Below, in pieces: positions 6,015-8,551 of a DNA stretch of 8,551 nt (positions within the stretch are counted from its first letter, which is position 1; each line of letters begins with the position of its first letter). Under the pieces are notes generated by a model. It did not search any database, was not told the DNA's origin, and saw nothing but the letters and a program-made list of their open reading frames with translations. The translations under genes were made by a program, and so were the position numbers. This DNA is from Gemmataceae bacterium (GTDB taxonomy: Bacteria > Planctomycetota > Planctomycetia > Gemmatales > Gemmataceae). The stretch covers positions 1 through 8,551 of the forward strand of contig JAOAAM010000643.1 of assembly GCA_026418875.1 (NCBI GenBank). The letters are read 5' to 3'.

Positions 6015-6854
6015 ATGAAGCTGGGACTGATCAATTCCGCCTGGGTGCAGTCAGGCCGCGGAACGGCCTACGGCATCCAAATGACCAAGAAAATCGGCTT
6101 CGACACCATCGACATCTTCGCGGATCCTCTCGATATCGACATCCGCGAGCGGCGACTGATCCGCACCGAGTGCCAACGCGCGGGGTTGCCGGTCGTCAGT
6201 GTCGCCTGCGTGGCGGTCGGCCTGATCGACTTCAACCCGTCGGTTCAGCGCTTCCACCTCCAGCGCTGCAAAGCATACCTGGATTTTTGCTACGAGTTGG
6301 AAGCGCACAACCTGCTCCTGGTGCTGGGCGAATACATCTGGAACCAAGAGGTCATTCCGCCGAAGGAACAGTGGCAGACGGCGGTCACACATTGTCGCCA
6401 GCTAGGAGACGAGGCCGCGAGCCTGGGCTTGCAGATCGCGCTGGAGTTGGAGCCATTTCCCCTGTCGTTGCTGAACAGTATCGAAGCGATGGAGCGTTTT
6501 CTCGACGATGTGAATCACCCCGCCGTGAAGGCGAATATCGACGTCTCGCACCTGCACCTGGCGCGAGTCCCGGCGGTCGAATTACGGCGGCTGAAGGGCA
6601 AGGCGATCCACGTCCATTTGAGCGATTGCGACGGGAAGAAGCACGGTGACTTGCCGCCGGGCCGCGGAGTCGTCGATTTTCTCCCGTACTTGCAGGAGAT
6701 CAAAGCGCTGGCCATCCCCGGGAGCATCAGCATCGAATTGGAGTACTCACCGGAGCCGGACCGAATCGTCGAATGGGTCGAGGAGGCGTACCGTGAGACG
6801 GACAAACTGATGCGGGCGGTGGGGCTCCGCGATCCGGCGGGGAATTCGGCCTGA
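6015..6854 (+). CDS. Sugar phosphate isomerase/epimerase family protein (TIM barrel)
   Basis: This 279-residue protein has the xylose-isomerase-like TIM-barrel fold shared by tagatose/psicose epimerases, inosose dehydratases and hydroxypyruvate isomerases. The barrel strands are visible: KLGLINSAW (2-10), FDTIDIFAD (29-37), LLLVLGEY (100-107), IALELEP (141-147), VKANIDVSHL (171-180), AIHVHLSDCDGKKHGD (197-212) and ISIELEY (238-244). All four expected metal-ligand positions are present: Glu144 or Glu146, Asp176, His199/His201, and Glu241 or Glu243. The site therefore looks catalytic, unlike that of the related-fold protein near the left edge. A GGAGG seven bases upstream fixes the start. It follows the FAD oxidoreductase after 66 bases and probably ends the plus-strand operon; the convergent T2SS F-like gene ends 19 bases further on. 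The true substrate cannot be read from the sequence. Confidence 0.9.
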   Translation: MKLGLINSAWVQSGRGTAYGIQMTKKIGFDTIDIFADPLDIDIRERRLIRTECQRAGLPVVSVACVAVGLIDFNPSVQRFHLQRCKAYLDFCYELEAHNLLLVLGEYIWNQEVIPPKEQWQTAVTHCRQLGDEAASLGLQIALELEPFPLSLLNSIEAMERFLDDVNHPAVKANIDVSHLHLARVPAVELRRLKGKAIHVHLSDCDGKKHGDLPPGRGVVDFLPYLQEIKALAIPGSISIELEYSPEPDRIVEWVEEAYRETDKLMRAVGLRDPAGNSA

Positions 6855-6873
6855 ACCTCGGCAGCATTGTGAT

Positions 6874-7911
6874 TCAGAGTCCACGCATCGCATCCTGGTA
6901 CACGCCGAAGATCGACAGCGCGATGCGGAATATCGCCCAAATGATCAGCGCCGCGACAAACAACCAGACGAGGAAACTCGCCACGATGGTCAACGTGCGC
7001 AAGCGCCGGCCGGCTTCTTCCTGATAATACTCCGCCTGGCGAGCCATCACCTCGGGAAGCTCGCCGGTCTGCTCGCCGGTGTGGATCGCTTGCAGGAACT
7101 CCTCGGGAAAGACGTCGCAGTCCCGCAGAACGTCGGCGATCTCCCGTCCTCGTTTGATCTGGGTGGCGGCCGTGTCGGCACAGGCCTCGTACGCGCTATT
7201 GCCGCTGACCAACAAGCTCCGCTGCACGGCACGATGCGCCGCCAGCGTGCTGTCCATTGTCAGCTTGAGCGCCCTTGCCAAGCGTGAGAGGGCAATGGCT
7301 TGGAGGCACGGACCGATCACGGGGATTTTGAGCAGCAGTCGGTGCACGGCCGCTTTTTGCCCCATCGCTCGGGTGGCCACCAGGTAAATCAGCACGAGCG
7401 TCCCGAAGAAGAGGAAGACCGTCGCCAGAAACTTCAGCGCTCCTGCCGGCCCTACGCCGAACCCCAGCGGGTCAAAGGCCCGCTCTGGGTTGTCTGACAG
7501 CCAACCGAGGATCAGGATTAGCAGCGTAATGACGATGATCGCGGCGATGAGCTGAATCATCGGCCAGACGCTGTGAGCGATGAATTCGCGCCAAAGGGTC
7601 AATTGAGCGCGGTAGTATTTTTCCAATTCGTGGAAAACCTCCGGCAGGTTCCCCGTCTGTTCTCCGACGGCCGCCATGCTGACGAACAACGGTGGGAATG
7701 CCTCGCCCTCCGCCTTCAGCGCGTCTTCCAGGGAATCGCCTTCCTTCAACCGTTCCGCGACACGAGCGATGAGGGGACGAGCGGAAATCGGCCCCTTGCG
7801 GGCTTGTTGCTGAAAAATCTCGACCAGCGTCATGCCCGCATTGTGCTCGACACGAAAAGCGTGACACAACGCCGCCATGTTGCTCAACGAAGTCGGCGAA
7901 CGAGAAAACAA
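6874..7911 (-). CDS. Type II secretion system F family protein (GspF/PilC-like inner-membrane protein)
   Basis: The 345-residue product contains two T2SSF domains. The first (about 12-135) has RLKEGDSLEDAL and GEQTGNLPEVF (83-93); the second (about 208-330) has LARALKLTMDSTLAAHRAVQ within it and GEQTGELPEVM (279-289). The paired GEQTG-LPEV motif is typical of the polytopic platform protein of type II secretion and type IV pilus machines. Hydrophobic segments at about 114-137, 160-180 and 308-335 give the usual three membrane spans. It is shorter than typical GspF (about 400 residues) because it begins almost at the first domain. The start is TTG 7911: an upstream in-frame stop at 7936-7938 leaves only this TTG or the internal ATG 7878, and AGGGAGA lies six bases before the TTG. 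No secretion ATPase, pseudopilin or secretin gene is near, so it is an orphan here and its specific machine is unknown. Confidence 0.9.
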   Translation of the reverse strand: MFSRSPTSLSNMAALCHAFRVEHNAGMTLVEIFQQQARKGPISARPLIARVAERLKEGDSLEDALKAEGEAFPPLFVSMAAVGEQTGNLPEVFHELEKYYRAQLTLWREFIAHSVWPMIQLIAAIIVITLLILILGWLSDNPERAFDPLGFGVGPAGALKFLATVFLFFGTLVLIYLVATRAMGQKAAVHRLLLKIPVIGPCLQAIALSRLARALKLTMDSTLAAHRAVQRSLLVSGNSAYEACADTAATQIKRGREIADVLRDCDVFPEEFLQAIHTGEQTGELPEVMARQAEYYQEEAGRRLRTLTIVASFLVWLFVAALIIWAIFRIALSIFGVYQDAMRGL

Positions 7912-7917
7912 GTCGAT

Positions 7918-7924
7918 TCTCCCT
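7918..7924 (-). promoter_or_regulatory. Ribosome binding site supporting a TTG start
   Basis: AGGGAGA on the minus strand lies six bases before TTG 7911. The alternative ATG at 7878 has no such site and would remove the first eleven residues. Confidence 0.65.
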
Positions 7925-8037
7925 GTCGGCCCGACTCAACCTCCTGGAATCTTACTCGATCTGTGTTCCCGTTGCGATTCGTCAGCCCCGGATCGTTTCC
8001 AATCACGAGCACCGCGAAAGTTGGTCCGAACCGCCGC

Positions 8038-8046
8038 TGCTACAAT
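8038..8046 (+). promoter_or_regulatory. Candidate extended -10 promoter for the DUF309 gene
   Basis: TGCTACAAT is an extended -10 pattern (TG, one base, then TACAAT, five of six to consensus). TTGGTC at 8021-8026 is a possible -35 but is only 14 bases away. Transcription would start near 8053, so the mRNA would have almost no leader before ATG 8056. The promoter is inferred from pattern only. Confidence 0.35.
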
Positions 8047-8055
8047 GACGGAGAG

Positions 8056-8532
8056 ATGGCTGGAACGAACGAGTACGATCCCCGTTACCTTGCGGGAATC
8101 ATCCTGTTCAACCGGGGCGATTTCTTCGAGGCTCACGAAGCGTGGGAAGCGTACTGGTTGTCCGCGGAGGTTGGTGAGCACCGGCGCTTTGTGCAAGGGT
8201 TGATCCAAGCTGCAGTCGCTTTGCACCATCTGGAGACCAACAACGAGCGAGGGGCGAAGAAACTATTCGCCACGGCTCGCAACTATATGGACGCTTATCC
8301 CGAGGTTTGGTTGGGATTGAACCGCGTCGAGTTTTGGCAACAAATGGAGCGAAGGTTTGCGGAAGCTTTTCGCGGACTGAAGGACGAGCCGGACGAACAC
8401 GAGCTAGGCAAGCACGAGCCGGGCAAGCACGAGCCGGGCAAGCACAAGCCGGGGAGCGTGCTTGAGATTGCCCTGGATCCGCCGCCGCCGCATTGGCCAG
8501 ATCCGAGCGAATTCCTCGACGAGGAAGAGTGA
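8056..8532 (+). CDS. DUF309 domain-containing protein with C-terminal tandem repeat
   Basis: The 158-residue protein carries a DUF309 domain at about residues 7-100. Its pattern is visible: YLAGIILFNRGDFFEAHEAWEAYW (11-34, with the H27-E28 pair and a nearby acidic residue), then RRFVQGLIQAAVALHHLE (43-60), and a small helical repeat with GAKKL. The function of DUF309 is not established; the conserved His and Glu have suggested a metal or catalytic site, which is inference. After residue 110 the chain is low-complexity: three 5-residue units ending in GKH, a partial fourth unit, a proline run (DPPPP) and an acidic end. The frame is open further upstream, but ATG 8056 begins at the domain, lies just after GGAGAG (8050-8055, unusually close), and follows a candidate promoter. 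It is divergent from the T2SSF gene. Confidence 0.87.
   Translation: MAGTNEYDPRYLAGIILFNRGDFFEAHEAWEAYWLSAEVGEHRRFVQGLIQAAVALHHLETNNERGAKKLFATARNYMDAYPEVWLGLNRVEFWQQMERRFAEAFRGLKDEPDEHELGKHEPGKHEPGKHKPGSVLEIALDPPPPHWPDPSEFLDEEE
8401..8454 (+). repeat. 15-bp in-frame tandem repeat (three full copies and a partial one)
   Basis: Units at 8401-8415, 8416-8430 and 8431-8445 read GAGCYRGGCAAGCAC, the last two being identical and the first differing at two bases. A partial copy follows at 8446-8454. They encode E(L/P)GKH three times and then KPG. Because the unit is a multiple of three, copy-number change would keep the frame. Confidence 0.9.
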
Positions 8533-8551
8533 GCCGCGGCCATGAATGACG

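Noticed and set aside
7573..8055. Upstream extension of the DUF309 frame
   Set aside because: It runs antisense to the T2SSF gene and has no family resemblance. The DUF309 domain begins just after ATG 8056.
8542..8551. ATGAATGACG at the right edge as the start of another gene
   Set aside because: It is nine bases after the DUF309 stop and may be a real start, but only three codons are visible and no clear ribosome binding site is at proper spacing.
1..8551. Defence system, prophage, CRISPR array, insertion sequence or RNA gene
   Set aside because: No spaced direct repeats, transposase motifs, phage proteins, nuclease-helicase pairs or tRNA-like cloverleaf were seen by reading. Subtle structured RNAs would need a covariance-model search.

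Overview
The window looks like a chromosomal segment of a planctomycete, probably a member of the Gemmata group. Three signals support this: a secreted protein that starts with the planctomycete TIGR03000 domain; a bacterial formylmethanofuran dehydrogenase subunit C (FhcC), part of the tetrahydromethanopterin C1 pathway that planctomycetes carry; and, at the left edge, the C-terminus of what looks like a HYExAFE-family protein. The DNA is GC-rich and densely coding. No tRNA, rRNA, CRISPR array, insertion sequence or phage gene was seen.

Layout. (1) 1-1231, plus strand: the HYExAFE-like protein, cut by the window edge, overlaps by four bases (ATGA) a TIM-barrel sugar phosphate isomerase/epimerase-like protein. 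That protein appears to have lost two acidic metal ligands. (2) 1339-2451, minus strand: an exported protein with signal peptide, TIGR03000 domain, a Pro/Thr/Lys/Glu-rich linker of about 105 residues, and a class I SAM-dependent methyltransferase domain. Its likely promoter and a 5' UTR stem-loop lie in the 301-base divergent intergenic region. (3) 2753-6854, plus strand: four co-directional genes, namely a Gfo/Idh/MocA-type NAD(P)-dependent oxidoreductase, fhcC, an FAD/NAD(P)-dependent FMO-like oxidoreductase, and a second sugar isomerase/epimerase-like protein with an intact metal site. Gaps are 82, 21 and 66 bases, so these could be one operon, although a stem-loop sits in the first gap. 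(4) 6874-7911, minus strand: an orphan type II secretion F (GspF/PilC-like) membrane protein starting at TTG. (5) 8056-8532, plus strand: a DUF309 protein with a 15-base in-frame tandem repeat near its C-terminus.

How the genes may work together. The Gfo/Idh/MocA enzyme and the TIM-barrel proteins suggest oxidation and isomerisation of a sugar or cyclitol. FhcC belongs to the complex that releases formate from the formyl-methanofuran analogue at the end of formaldehyde oxidation. FhcC lies among sugar genes, with no fhcA, fhcB or fhcD in view. This allows the hypothesis that the locus handles a substrate releasing a C1 unit, such as a methylated sugar, but nothing in the sequence proves it. 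I see no clearly new defence or mobile system. The most unusual items are the exported methyltransferase, the isomerase-fold protein with a degenerate site, and the fhcC context.
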